Assembly: GCF_035918235.1 (NCBI RefSeq)
Contig: NZ_CP109485.1
Coordinates: forward strand, 4,960,001 to 5,024,000
Origin: Streptomyces sp. NBC_01445
GTDB lineage: Bacteria; Actinomycetota; Actinomycetes; Streptomycetales; Streptomycetaceae
Direction: 5' to 3'
DNA length: 64,000 nucleotides
Both the position numbers and the translations under genes were made by a program. The first letter of the stretch is position 1; each line of letters opens with the position of its first letter. The notes under the pieces are model-generated. The model saw only the letters and a list, made by a program, of their open reading frames with translations. It was not told where the DNA came from and did not search any database. Below, piece by piece: positions 17,295-24,350 of this stretch.

Positions 17295-18707
17295 ATGCCG
17301 CTGCACCACGGTCCCCAACCGCACGACGAGAGCCCGATGGCCGTCAACCCCTTCTACGGCGAGGCCAATCCGGTCGGCGGCATGACCGACGCCCCGCCCA
17401 AGCACCGGCTGCCCGACGACCCCATGCCACCCTCCACGGCGTACCAGCTGGTCCACGACGAGCTGATGCTCGACGGCAACGCACGGCTCAACCTCGCCAC
17501 GTTCGTCACCACCTGGATGGAACCGCAGGCCGACGTCCTGATGGCCGAGTGCCGAGACAAGAACATGATCGACAAGGACGAGTACCCGCGCACCGCGGAG
17601 CTGGAGCGGCGCTGCGTGTCGATGCTCGCCCACCTGTGGAACGCACCCGACCCGGACGGCGCCGTCGGCTGTTCGACCACCGGGTCGAGCGAGGCGTGCA
17701 TGCTCGCCGGGATGGCCCTCAAGCGCCGCTGGATGAAGCGGAACGCCGACCGCTACCCGTCCAAGCAGGCCCGCCCGAATCTCGTCATGGGCATCAACGT
17801 GCAGGTCTGCTGGGAGAAGTTCTGCAACTTCTGGGAGGTCGAGGCGCGCCAGGTCCCCATGGAGGGCGACCGTTTCCACCTCGACCCGCAGGCCGCCGCC
17901 GAGCTGTGCGACGAGAACACCATCGGTGTCGTCGGCATCCTCGGCTCGACGTTCGACGGCTCGTACGAGCCGATCGAGGAGCTGTGCGCCGCACTCGACA
18001 CCCTCCAGGAGAAGACCGGCCTCGACATCCCCGTCCATGTCGACGGCGCCTCCGGGGGCATGATCGCGCCCTTCATCGACCCCGAACTGGTCTGGGACTT
18101 CCGCCTGCCGCGGGTGTCGTCCATCAACGCCTCGGGCCACAAGTACGGCCTCGTCTACCCGGGCGTCGGCTGGGCCCTGTGGCGTACGGCGGACGACCTG
18201 CCGGAGGAACTGATCTTCCGGGTCAACTACCTGGGCGGCGACATGCCGACCTTCGCCCTGAACTTCTCCCGGCCCGGCGCCCAGGTCGTCGCGCAGTACT
18301 ACACGTTCCTGCGCCTGGGCCGCGAGGGCTACCGCGCCGTGCAGCAGTCGACGCGGGACGTCGCCCGCGACATCGCCGAACGCATCGAGACCCTCGGCGA
18401 CTTCCAGCTCATCACGCGCGGCGACCAACTGCCCGTCGTCGCCTTCACGACAGCATCCGACGTGAAGGCGTACGACGTCTTCGACGTGTCGCGCCGCCTG
18501 CGCGAATTCGGCTGGCTCGTACCCGCGTACACCTTCCCCGCGCACCGCCAGGACCTGGCCGTGCTGCGGCTGGTGTGCCGCAACGGCTTCTCTGCCGACC
18601 TGGCGGCGCTCTTCTTCGCCGACCTCGGGCGGCTGCTGCCCGAACTGCGCCAGCAGCGGCACCCGTTGACCAGCGACAGGGATGCGGCGACCAGCTTCCA
18701 CCACTGA
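17295..18707 (+). CDS. gadB: Glutamate decarboxylase
   Basis: A PLP enzyme converting glutamate to GABA and CO2, consuming a proton. The 470-residue chain matches the group II GAD family: VGCSTTGSSEACMLAG binds the phosphate of PLP, VDGASGGMIAPF holds the Asp that pairs with the pyridine nitrogen, and Lys283 in NASGHKYGLVYPG is the Schiff-base lysine. The C-terminus ends in HH, as in the pH-gating tail of E. coli GadB (SFHH). The ATG follows GGGAG by 9 nt. Together with the ClC-like gene before it, the pair resembles the glutamate-dependent acid-resistance module. Confidence 0.96.
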   Translation: MPLHHGPQPHDESPMAVNPFYGEANPVGGMTDAPPKHRLPDDPMPPSTAYQLVHDELMLDGNARLNLATFVTTWMEPQADVLMAECRDKNMIDKDEYPRTAELERRCVSMLAHLWNAPDPDGAVGCSTTGSSEACMLAGMALKRRWMKRNADRYPSKQARPNLVMGINVQVCWEKFCNFWEVEARQVPMEGDRFHLDPQAAAELCDENTIGVVGILGSTFDGSYEPIEELCAALDTLQEKTGLDIPVHVDGASGGMIAPFIDPELVWDFRLPRVSSINASGHKYGLVYPGVGWALWRTADDLPEELIFRVNYLGGDMPTFALNFSRPGAQVVAQYYTFLRLGREGYRAVQQSTRDVARDIAERIETLGDFQLITRGDQLPVVAFTTASDVKAYDVFDVSRRLREFGWLVPAYTFPAHRQDLAVLRLVCRNGFSADLAALFFADLGRLLPELRQQRHPLTSDRDAATSFHH

Positions 18708-18742
18708 GCGCAGCGGTGCTCACGGGCCCTGCTTGCTGATCC

Positions 18743-19513
18743 CTATTTACTGAGTGCCGCGAACTTCCGTACCGCCAGCGGGAAGAACACCGCGAGCAGC
18801 GCGAGCGGCCACAGCACCGCCGCCCACAGGTGCCCCGGCTCCCCGCCGGGCCCGCCGAACAGGTCCCGTACGGCAGTCGCCGTGTGCGACATCGGGTTCC
18901 ACTCGACGACCGTGCCCAGCCAGCCGGGCATCGAGCCGGGCTCGGCGAGCGCGTTCGACAGGAATCCGACCGGCCAGACGAGGATCTGCACGGCCTGCAC
19001 CAGCTCCGGCTTCCCCGCCACCATCGCCAGGTGGATGCCGATCCACAGCATCGCGAACCGGAAGAGGAGCAGCAGCCCGAGCGCGCCCAGGAACGTCCCG
19101 GCCGAGCCCTGCGGGCGCCAGCCGATCACGTGACCGACGCCGGTCATCACGAGAAGCGCGGCGGCCGACTGGAGCATGTCGGCGGCCGAACGTCCCACCA
19201 GCACGGCGCCGTTGACCATCGGCATCGACCTGAACCGGTCGATCACTCCCTTGTTGAGATCCTGCGTCACCGCCAGCATCGTCGCCTCGAGCCCGAACGC
19301 CATGGTCAGCGCGAGCATGCCCGGCACCAGATAGTCGACGTACTCGCCCTCGACCCCCTTGCCGCCGCCGATCAGGAAGCCGAACATCAGCAGCAGCATC
19401 ACCGGGAAGGCCAGCCCGACCACGATCTGCGTGGGCTGCCGCGCCCAGTGCGCCAGCTCGCGCCGCGTCATGGTCCACGAATCGGCGACGGCCCAGCTCA
19501 TCGGCGTACTCAT
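18743..19513 (-). CDS. ABC-2 type transporter permease (DrrB-like)
   Basis: A 256-residue permease with about six transmembrane helices, of the ABC-2 family used for drug and lipid export (DrrB, NodJ). The segments [20 protein letters not shown] and [20 protein letters not shown] with [20 protein letters not shown] are typical. Its ATG overlaps the stop of the ATPase gene by 4 nt, so the two subunits are translated together. It converges with gadB. The substrate cannot be read from the sequence. Confidence 0.92.
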   Translation of the reverse strand: MSTPMSWAVADSWTMTRRELAHWARQPTQIVVGLAFPVMLLLMFGFLIGGGKGVEGEYVDYLVPGMLALTMAFGLEATMLAVTQDLNKGVIDRFRSMPMVNGAVLVGRSAADMLQSAAALLVMTGVGHVIGWRPQGSAGTFLGALGLLLLFRFAMLWIGIHLAMVAGKPELVQAVQILVWPVGFLSNALAEPGSMPGWLGTVVEWNPMSHTATAVRDLFGGPGGEPGHLWAAVLWPLALLAVFFPLAVRKFAALSK

Positions 19514-20496
19514 GCCTTCACCTCCGGCCGGTCCGATACGTGTCCACGTTCCGCTGCATCCGTCTGTCCCGACCGTCCCGATCCCGTCAGATGCAGGAAC
19601 ACCTCGTCCAGGGTCGGTCTGCGCACCGCGATGTCCTCCGCCTCCACACCCGCGTCCTGGAGCGCCCGCACGACCTCCGTGAGCGCGGCCATCCGGTCGG
19701 CGACCGGCGCGCTGACCAGCCGGCGGTCCGCGTCGACCGTGGCACCGTCCGGCAACAGCCTTGCCGCTACGTCCAGCTGGGACCCGTCCCGCACGACGAC
19801 GTCGATCCGGTCACCACCGAGCCGGGCCTTGAGCTCGTCGGCGGTGCCCCCGGCGACGACCCGGCCCCGGTCCACGACCGAGATGCGGTCGGCGAGCTGG
19901 TCGGCCTCCTCCAGATACTGCGTCGTCAGCAGCACCGTCGTACCGCCCCCGACGAGGGAGCGCACCGCGCCCCACACCTCGGCGCGCCCGCGCGGATCGA
20001 GGCCCGTCGTCGGCTCGTCCAGGAAGAGCACCTCCGGGTCCGTGATGAGCGAGGCGGCCAGGTCCAGGCGGCGCCGCATGCCGCCGCTGTACTGCCTGAC
20101 CGCCTTGCGCCCGGTCCCGGCGAGCCCGAAGCGCTCAAGGAGTTCGCCGGCTCGCACCCGCGCGCGCCGGGCGCCCAGATGGTGGAGGCGTCCGAACATC
20201 TCCAGGTTCTGCCACCCGCCGAGCTCCTCGTCCACCGCCGCGTGCTGGCCGAGGAGCCCGATGCGGCGGCGCACCTCGCCCGCCTGCCGCCGCACGTCGT
20301 AACCCGCCACCTCGACCCGGCCCTCGTCGGCCCGCAGCAGCGTCGTCATGGTGCGGACGGCCGTCGTCTTGCCCGCGCCGTTCGGCCCGAGCAGCCCGTG
20401 CACGGTGCCGCGGGCGACCGCGAGGTCGAGCCCGTCCAGCGCCCATCTGTCCCCGTACCTCTTCCGTGCGCCCTCGACGATGATCGCGTCGGTCAT
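19510..20496 (-). CDS. ABC transporter ATP-binding protein (DrrA-like)
   Basis: The ATPase of a daunorubicin-resistance-type exporter, 328 residues. Walker A is GPNGAGKTT, the signature is [16 protein letters not shown], and Walker B is [13 protein letters not shown]. The DrrA C-terminal extension follows ([20 protein letters not shown] and a final FLHLTG). I use the ATG at 20496 because AGGAG lies 5 nt upstream and the chain then begins [16 protein letters not shown]; a start at 20529 would lie inside the operator region. It is followed by its permease and preceded by a padR gene, which likely controls it. Confidence 0.93.
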   Translation of the reverse strand: MTDAIIVEGARKRYGDRWALDGLDLAVARGTVHGLLGPNGAGKTTAVRTMTTLLRADEGRVEVAGYDVRRQAGEVRRRIGLLGQHAAVDEELGGWQNLEMFGRLHHLGARRARVRAGELLERFGLAGTGRKAVRQYSGGMRRRLDLAASLITDPEVLFLDEPTTGLDPRGRAEVWGAVRSLVGGGTTVLLTTQYLEEADQLADRISVVDRGRVVAGGTADELKARLGGDRIDVVVRDGSQLDVAARLLPDGATVDADRRLVSAPVADRMAALTEVVRALQDAGVEAEDIAVRRPTLDEVFLHLTGSGRSGQTDAAERGHVSDRPEVKA

Positions 20497-20509
20497 CCGG
20501 CTCCTCTCA

Positions 20510-20597
20510 CCGAGAATCTCGGTACTCAAATTTGACTACGACGCGAAAGGTAGCCCCACCTCCGACCATTAGTCAAACTTGATTAATGAAAATTGAC
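20510..20597 (-). promoter_or_regulatory. Promoter and repeated operator of the drrAB-type operon
   Basis: An AT-rich island in GC-rich DNA. Leftward promoter: -35 TTGACT (20576-20571), 18-bp spacer, -10 TACCTT (20552-20547). Three related 10-mers occur: TCAAATTTGA (20526-20535, perfect palindrome), TCAAACTTGA (20573-20582, over the -35) and TGAAAATTGA (20587-20596). A second perfect palindrome CCGAGAATCTCGG spans 20510-20522 in the leader. The adjacent PadR protein is the probable ligand. Confidence 0.65.
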
Positions 20598-20622
20598 GAC
20601 GCCCGGCGATGACTGGCGATGA

Positions 20623-21264
20623 CTAACGAGGGTCCTCGGGGTGTGCCTCGCCCGTGGCGTAGGGGTTCTCCTGCCCCTCGGCGAGCACCCCTACAAAAGG
20701 CTCGCCCTCGCCCGCGAACGTGTACGCGCCGCCCTCGATCCGGCCGATCAGGCCGCGCGTCCACTCCGCGCCCGCGTCGGCCGAGTGCACCCAGAAATTC
20801 ATGATCTCGCCGATGTGCCCGAGCCGTTCGGGCCCGTCCTCGGGCGAGTAGTACTCGGTGACCGCGCGCCGCCACTCCTCGATGCCATCCACGCGCCGCC
20901 GCAGCAACTCCACCGCCTCCTGCCGCGGCAGATCGACGATGAAGCCGAGCGCGGCCGAGAGGATGTCCGGCTTCTGGTCGTACGCCACGAGCGCCTCACG
21001 CAGCAGCGTACGGAACTCCTCGGTGCCCTTGTCCGTGATCTCGTACTCGGTACGCGGCGGGCCGCCGGCCGTGGACGGCGCGATCTCGTGCGCGACGAGG
21101 AGTCCCTGCTTCGCCATCTGCTTGAGCGCGTGATAGATCGACCCGGGCTTGGCGTTCGACCACTCGTGCGCGCCCCAGTACTCGAGGTCGTTGCGCACCT
21201 GGTAGCCGTGCGCGCGGCCGTGCTGGCGTACGGCCCCGAGGACCAGGAGACGGATCGCTGACAT
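20623..21264 (-). CDS. PadR family transcriptional regulator
   Basis: A 213-residue PadR repressor. The winged helix is at 1-85 (MSAIRLLVLGAVRQHGRAHG, SNAKPGSIYHALKQMAKQGL, PRTEYEITDKG), followed by the helical C-terminal dimerisation domain. PadR proteins usually repress adjacent efflux genes and are released by the drug. It lies upstream of the drrAB-type genes on the same strand, 126 nt away, with the candidate operators between. The C-terminal 30 residues are not conserved in the family core and end in an acidic tail. Confidence 0.92.
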   Translation of the reverse strand: MSAIRLLVLGAVRQHGRAHGYQVRNDLEYWGAHEWSNAKPGSIYHALKQMAKQGLLVAHEIAPSTAGGPPRTEYEITDKGTEEFRTLLREALVAYDQKPDILSAALGFIVDLPRQEAVELLRRRVDGIEEWRRAVTEYYSPEDGPERLGHIGEIMNFWVHSADAGAEWTRGLIGRIEGGAYTFAGEGEPFVGVLAEGQENPYATGEAHPEDPR

Positions 21265-21282
21265 GGGCCCCAGCGTAGGACG

Positions 21283-21726
21283 TCACTCCTGAGCCATCGC
21301 GGCCAGCTCGTACGCCGCCTTCCCGTCGAGGGACTCGCGGATGATGTCCGCATGCCCCGCATGCCGGGCCGCCTCCCGGATCGGATGGAGCAGCATCCAT
21401 CGCATGGACGCCTCGCCCTCGTGCGGGGACCAGTCATGGCGGGGCAGCGGGAACGTGTCGTCGAGGCTCGGCACCGACCGGATGAACTCCTCGGCGGCCA
21501 GCGCCACCTTGTCCCAGTAGGCGAGCGCCGACTCGACACTCTCGTCGCCCACGAGCCGGGAGCTGTCGGCCCGGTTCGCCTCGGTGCGCTGCGTGTCGGG
21601 CGCGACCTGCCGGGCCCGCGCCACCCAGCCCTGCACGGTCTCGGCGACGCGCTTGATCAGCCCGGACAGCGACAGCGCGCTGGCGCTCGGGGTCGTCGCG
21701 GCCTGCTCGTCACTCAGCCCGAGCAC
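21283..21726 (-). CDS. DinB/DUF664 family protein, apparently shortened at its N-terminus
   Basis: The 147 residues from the GTG at 21726 match DUF664-type DinB proteins: SALSLSGLIKRVAETVQGWV, RWMLLHPIREAARHAGHADI and ESLDGKAAYELAA. HPIREAARHAGHAD supplies His residues of the typical metal triad. Codons directly upstream still read as family sequence (LAEQRGAIRRAV, encoded 21724-21759), but no ATG, GTG or TTG precedes them before a TAG, and that DNA is the neighbouring promoter. So the gene either starts at an unusual codon (CTG) or has lost about 20 N-terminal residues. Function unknown; some relatives are thiol-dependent transferases. Confidence 0.7.
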   Translation of the reverse strand: MLGLSDEQAATTPSASALSLSGLIKRVAETVQGWVARARQVAPDTQRTEANRADSSRLVGDESVESALAYWDKVALAAEEFIRSVPSLDDTFPLPRHDWSPHEGEASMRWMLLHPIREAARHAGHADIIRESLDGKAAYELAAMAQE

Positions 21727-21801
21727 GGCCCGGCGGATGGCGCCGCGCTGTTCGGCGAGGCAGATCAGGAGGGGGCAATACCCGGACCCGGGAACGTATC
21801 G

Positions 21802-21850
21802 CGTAGGGATTTGCCTACGTTTGACGCGTAGGGAAATCCCTACCTATAGT
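21802..21850 (+). promoter_or_regulatory. Promoter with two tandem ArsR-type operators, leaderless start
   Basis: Two 18-bp sites sit 25 bp apart, centre to centre: CGTAGGGATTTGCCTACG (21802-21819) and CGTAGGGAAATCCCTACC (21827-21844). -35 TTGACG is 21821-21826 and -10 TATAGT is 21845-21850, with an 18-bp spacer that is exactly the second site. The ATG at 21857 is only 6 nt beyond the -10, so transcription should start at or next to it. Confidence 0.85.
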
Positions 21851-21856
21851 CCGGGC

Positions 21857-22243
21857 ATGACCAGCCACACGAACATCACGCACGCCTCTTTCATCACACT
21901 CCCCGTCTCCGACCAGGACCGCGCGCTGCGGTTCTACGTCGACGTACTCGGCTTTGAAGTCACCGTCGACCGCGAGATGCCGCCGGGCCGCTGGCTCCAG
22001 GTCGCACCGGCCGGGGCGCAGACCGTCTTCACGCTGTCCGGCCCGGGCATGGGGGATTTCACGCCGGGTTCGGCGCGGGGGATCATGTTGGTGACGACCG
22101 ACGTCGACGCCGACTGCGCGCGGCTCACCGCCGCCGGAGCCGAGGTCACCGGCCCCGACGACGTGCCGTGGGGACGCATGGCCGCCGTCAGCGACCCGGA
22201 CGGCAACTCGCTGATGCTCATCACGGAGAAGGAAGGCTTCTGA
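21857..22243 (+). CDS. VOC (glyoxalase/bleomycin-resistance fold) family protein
   Basis: A 128-residue vicinal-oxygen-chelate protein: SFITLPVSDQDRALRFYVDV near the start, then ARGIMLVTTDVDADCARLTA and VSDPDGNSLMLI at the end, where a Glu/His ligand is expected but the motif is atypical. It probably binds or modifies a small hydrophobic or toxic molecule. The ATG at 21857 is placed 6 nt after a near-consensus -10, so the mRNA is probably leaderless. It heads a three-gene operon with an ArsR repressor and an SRPBCC protein. Confidence 0.9.
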   Translation: MTSHTNITHASFITLPVSDQDRALRFYVDVLGFEVTVDREMPPGRWLQVAPAGAQTVFTLSGPGMGDFTPGSARGIMLVTTDVDADCARLTAAGAEVTGPDDVPWGRMAAVSDPDGNSLMLITEKEGF

Positions 22244-22248
22244 CGCCG

Positions 22249-22605
22249 ATGACGACGACGAGCGCGACCGACACCGCCGGCCAGGACCGGCTGTTCGCCG
22301 CGCTCGCCAACGGGACACGGCGCGAGGTGCTCCGCCTCCTCAGGGACGAGGGCCCGCAGCCCGTCCAGGCCCTGGCCGACCACTTCGCGATGCGCCGCCC
22401 GAGCCTCTCGGAGCACCTCAAGGTGCTGCGCGAGGCCGGCCTCGTATCGGAGGAACGAGCGGGACGGCAGCGCATCTACCGGCTCGAGGCCACCCCCCTG
22501 GCCGAGGTGCAGGACTGGCTCCATCCGTACGAGCGGTTCTGGCGCGGCCGCCTGCAGGGGCTCGCCGAACTCCTCGACCGCATGCCCGACGATGACGAGT
22601 CATGA
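22249..22605 (+). CDS. ArsR family winged-helix repressor
   Basis: A 118-residue metalloregulator-fold repressor: DRLFAALANGTRREVLRLLR, then the recognition helix MRRPSLSEHLKVLREAGLV and the wing ERAGRQRIYRLEA. No Cys-based metal site is visible, so it belongs to the metal-free subgroup that is commonly paired with SRPBCC genes. It follows the VOC gene by 5 nt and overlaps the next gene by 4 nt. It most likely represses this operon through the two palindromes at 21802-21844. Confidence 0.93.
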   Translation: MTTTSATDTAGQDRLFAALANGTRREVLRLLRDEGPQPVQALADHFAMRRPSLSEHLKVLREAGLVSEERAGRQRIYRLEATPLAEVQDWLHPYERFWRGRLQGLAELLDRMPDDDES

Positions 22606-23045
22606 GCCTGACGAGCATCACGGTCGACCAGTTCTTCCCCCACCCGCCCGCCAAGGTCTGGCGCGCCCTCACCGAACCCGAGCTGATCACCCAGTGGCTG
22701 ATGACGGGCAGTGAGGACTTCCGCCTCGAGGTGGGCCACCGGTACGTGATGACGACCGTGCCGCGCCCCAACACCGGCTTCTCCGGCACCGTCGACGTCG
22801 AGGTCCTCGCGTACGAGGAGGAGCGGATGCTCAGCGTCCGGTGGCAGGACCGGGATCCGGCCAATTCTGCGGACTGGACCATTACGTGGAACCTGGAGCC
22901 AGAAGGCCGTGGCACGCGTCTCTTCCTAGTGCACGACGGATTCGATCCGGACGATCCGGCACAGATGATGGCGCGGAAGATCATGGATGGGGGCTGGCGT
23001 TCGCATGTCATGCGGGCGCTGGGGCAGACGCTCGAAGAGCTGTAA
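22602..23045 (+). CDS. SRPBCC (AHSA1-like) domain protein
   Basis: A 147-residue protein of the START/Bet v1-like superfamily, AHSA1 branch: FFPHPPAKVWRALTEPELITQW at the start (in part), a central beta sheet with VLAYEEERMLSVRW, and GGWRSHVMRALGQTLEEL as C-terminal helix. The fold forms a hydrophobic cavity. ArsR-SRPBCC pairs are common in Actinobacteria, with the repressor upstream. The start ATG overlaps the ArsR stop. The ligand is unknown. Confidence 0.9.
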   Translation: MSLTSITVDQFFPHPPAKVWRALTEPELITQWLMTGSEDFRLEVGHRYVMTTVPRPNTGFSGTVDVEVLAYEEERMLSVRWQDRDPANSADWTITWNLEPEGRGTRLFLVHDGFDPDDPAQMMARKIMDGGWRSHVMRALGQTLEEL

Positions 23046-23062
23046 CCGTGGGAACACCCCCC

Positions 23063-23085
23063 GTGCACGTGCATCTGCCCATGCA
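23063..23085 (+). repeat. 23-bp element, copy 1 (upstream of DUF397 gene)
   Basis: This 23-mer contains GTGCACGTGCAT then CTGCCCATGCA. It recurs with one mismatch on the opposite strand at 24165-24187, again upstream of a gene of the same module. A TATGAT -10-like hexamer follows at 23104-23109, and the DUF397 start is 100 nt downstream. Read as codons both copies give VHVHLPxH. Confidence 0.8.
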
Positions 23086-23185
23086 TCGGCATGTGAACGC
23101 AGCTATGATCCAGGACAGTTGACCACTACACCTGACTCACTGGCCACATGAGCCTCATAGGCCACAGCACGACCGGGGAGCGACT

Positions 23186-23428
23186 GTGCACCACGTGTAC
23201 AACGGCATGGCGGCCACGGAGCTTCACGGTGTGGTCTGGCAGAAGAGCAGGCACAGCAACTCGCAGGGCTCCTGCGTGGAGTTCGCGAAATTGCCGGGGG
23301 GGCGAGTGGCGATGCGCAACTCGAACTTCCCGGAGGGCCCGGCACTCGTCTACACGCCCGCCGAGATCGAGGCGATGCTGCTGGGCGCCAAGGACGGGGA
23401 GTTCGACCATCTGATAGCCGACGGATGA
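23186..23428 (+). CDS. DUF397 domain protein
   Basis: An 80-residue protein with one DUF397 domain: VVWQKSRHSNSQGSCVEFAK, then GRVAMRNSNFPEGPALVYTP and a C-terminal helix. DUF397 proteins in Streptomyces pair with XRE/DUF5753 regulators and RsbW-like ATP-binding proteins (the WhiJ/AbaA-type sets) and affect development and antibiotic production. All three partners are here within 2 kb. The GTG at 23186 follows GGGGAG by 6 nt. The partner XRE gene is at 24351. Confidence 0.9.
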   Translation: MHHVYNGMAATELHGVVWQKSRHSNSQGSCVEFAKLPGGRVAMRNSNFPEGPALVYTPAEIEAMLLGAKDGEFDHLIADG

Positions 23429-23460
23429 CCGGCAACCGGTGACAGCTCGCAACTGACGGC

Positions 23461-23500
23461 TGACAGGTGACAGGTGACAGGTGACAGGTGACAGGTGACA
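23461..23500 (+). repeat. 7-bp tandem repeat TGACAGG
   Basis: Five perfect head-to-tail copies of TGACAGG (23461-23495) and a partial sixth, flanked to about 23600 by degenerate copies in both orientations (CTGACGG, GTCAGCCGTCAG, TTGTCAG, CGTCAG). The array fills the gap between the DUF397 gene and the convergent RsbW-like gene. Confidence 0.9.
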
Positions 23501-23602
23501 ACTGACGGATAACGACAAACGTCAGCCGTCAGATAACAGTGGCCAGTTGTCAGTAACGAGTCGTCAGTTACCGGTAGCCAGTGACCAGTTGCCCGCCCGC
23601 CG

Positions 23603-24226
23603 TCACAGCCGGAACAGCGCCCACACCACTTTCCCGTTCAGCGTGCCGGCCAGCGGATGCCAGCCCCAGCTGTCGCTGAACGAGTCGACGAGGAACAGGC
23701 CACGGCCCGATTCGGCGTTGAAGTCGTCGTCCGTCTCGCGGGCGACGGGGCTCTCGTCGCTGGGGTCGCGCACCGCGCACACCAGGCGTGAGGTCCAGCG
23801 CAACAGGTGCAGTCGCACCGGCGGGTCCTGTGAGCGCGGGGTGTCCGCGGGCAGCCCGTGCCGCAGGGCATTTGTGACGAGTTCGGAGACGACGAGGCAG
23901 ACGTCGTCGAATCTCTCGGCCACGTCCCAGCCGTCGAGCGTCCCGCGCGTGAAGTTACGGGCGCTGCCCACCGCTTCGTACCGTGCGGGAAGTGCGCAGG
24001 AGGCGGAGCTGGAGACGCCTGAAGGGTCGAGTGGCGGAAGCCCCTGCCTTAACGGCTCGAGCATGGCCGGTCCATTCGTCCCCATGCGAGGCACTCCCGG
24101 GATTCGCGGTACATAGCGATTGGAGCGGTGGTGCGTGGCCATCGTTCCGAATGCGTACAGCAGATGCAAGGGCAGATGCACGTGCACGCGCCTGGCCTGT
24201 CCCCTCACGTACCACTTGTTGCTCAT
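23603..24226 (-). CDS. RsbW-like ATP-binding protein (GHKL fold), with a TTA codon
   Basis: A serine-kinase/anti-sigma-type ATPase of about 207 residues. The N box is VSELVTNALRHG and the G box GRGLFLVDSFSDSWGW; the ending GKVVWALFRL is typical of Streptomyces members. The start is uncertain: ATG 24226 has GGGAAG close by, while ATG 24142 (MATHHRSNRY) would put the shared 23-bp element in its promoter. A TTA leucine codon occurs at 24052-24050 (EPLRQG), the only TTA I found in this window's genes, so translation should depend on the bldA tRNA. It converges with DUF397 and diverges from the XRE gene. Confidence 0.85.
   Translation of the reverse strand: MSNKWYVRGQARRVHVHLPLHLLYAFGTMATHHRSNRYVPRIPGVPRMGTNGPAMLEPLRQGLPPLDPSGVSSSASCALPARYEAVGSARNFTRGTLDGWDVAERFDDVCLVVSELVTNALRHGLPADTPRSQDPPVRLHLLRWTSRLVCAVRDPSDESPVARETDDDFNAESGRGLFLVDSFSDSWGWHPLAGTLNGKVVWALFRL
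24165..24187 (-). repeat. 23-bp element, copy 2 (start region of RsbW-like gene)
   Basis: The minus strand here matches 23063-23085 at 22 of 23 positions. It lies 23 nt before the alternative start at 24142, or inside the coding region if the start at 24226 is used. Confidence 0.8.
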
Positions 24227-24350
24227 TTCTTCCCACGACTTCTTGTGGAGACCTTTCGCAACCTTTCCGTTTCTGTAACCGAACGAGTACAGGCCGGAGC
24301 GTTTTAATGGCAGACTTCGGCTGCTGGAGCGATCGGGAGGGTGGAGCGAC

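Noticed and set aside
15888..18704. 938-codon minus-strand frame across the ClC-like gene and gadB
   Set aside because: It is antisense to two recognisable genes with normal ribosome sites, and its composition is that of a shadow frame.
18743..21264. Biosynthetic cluster suggested by a drug-type exporter with PadR
   Set aside because: No synthase, tailoring or resistance-target genes are nearby; such exporters are common as stand-alone units.
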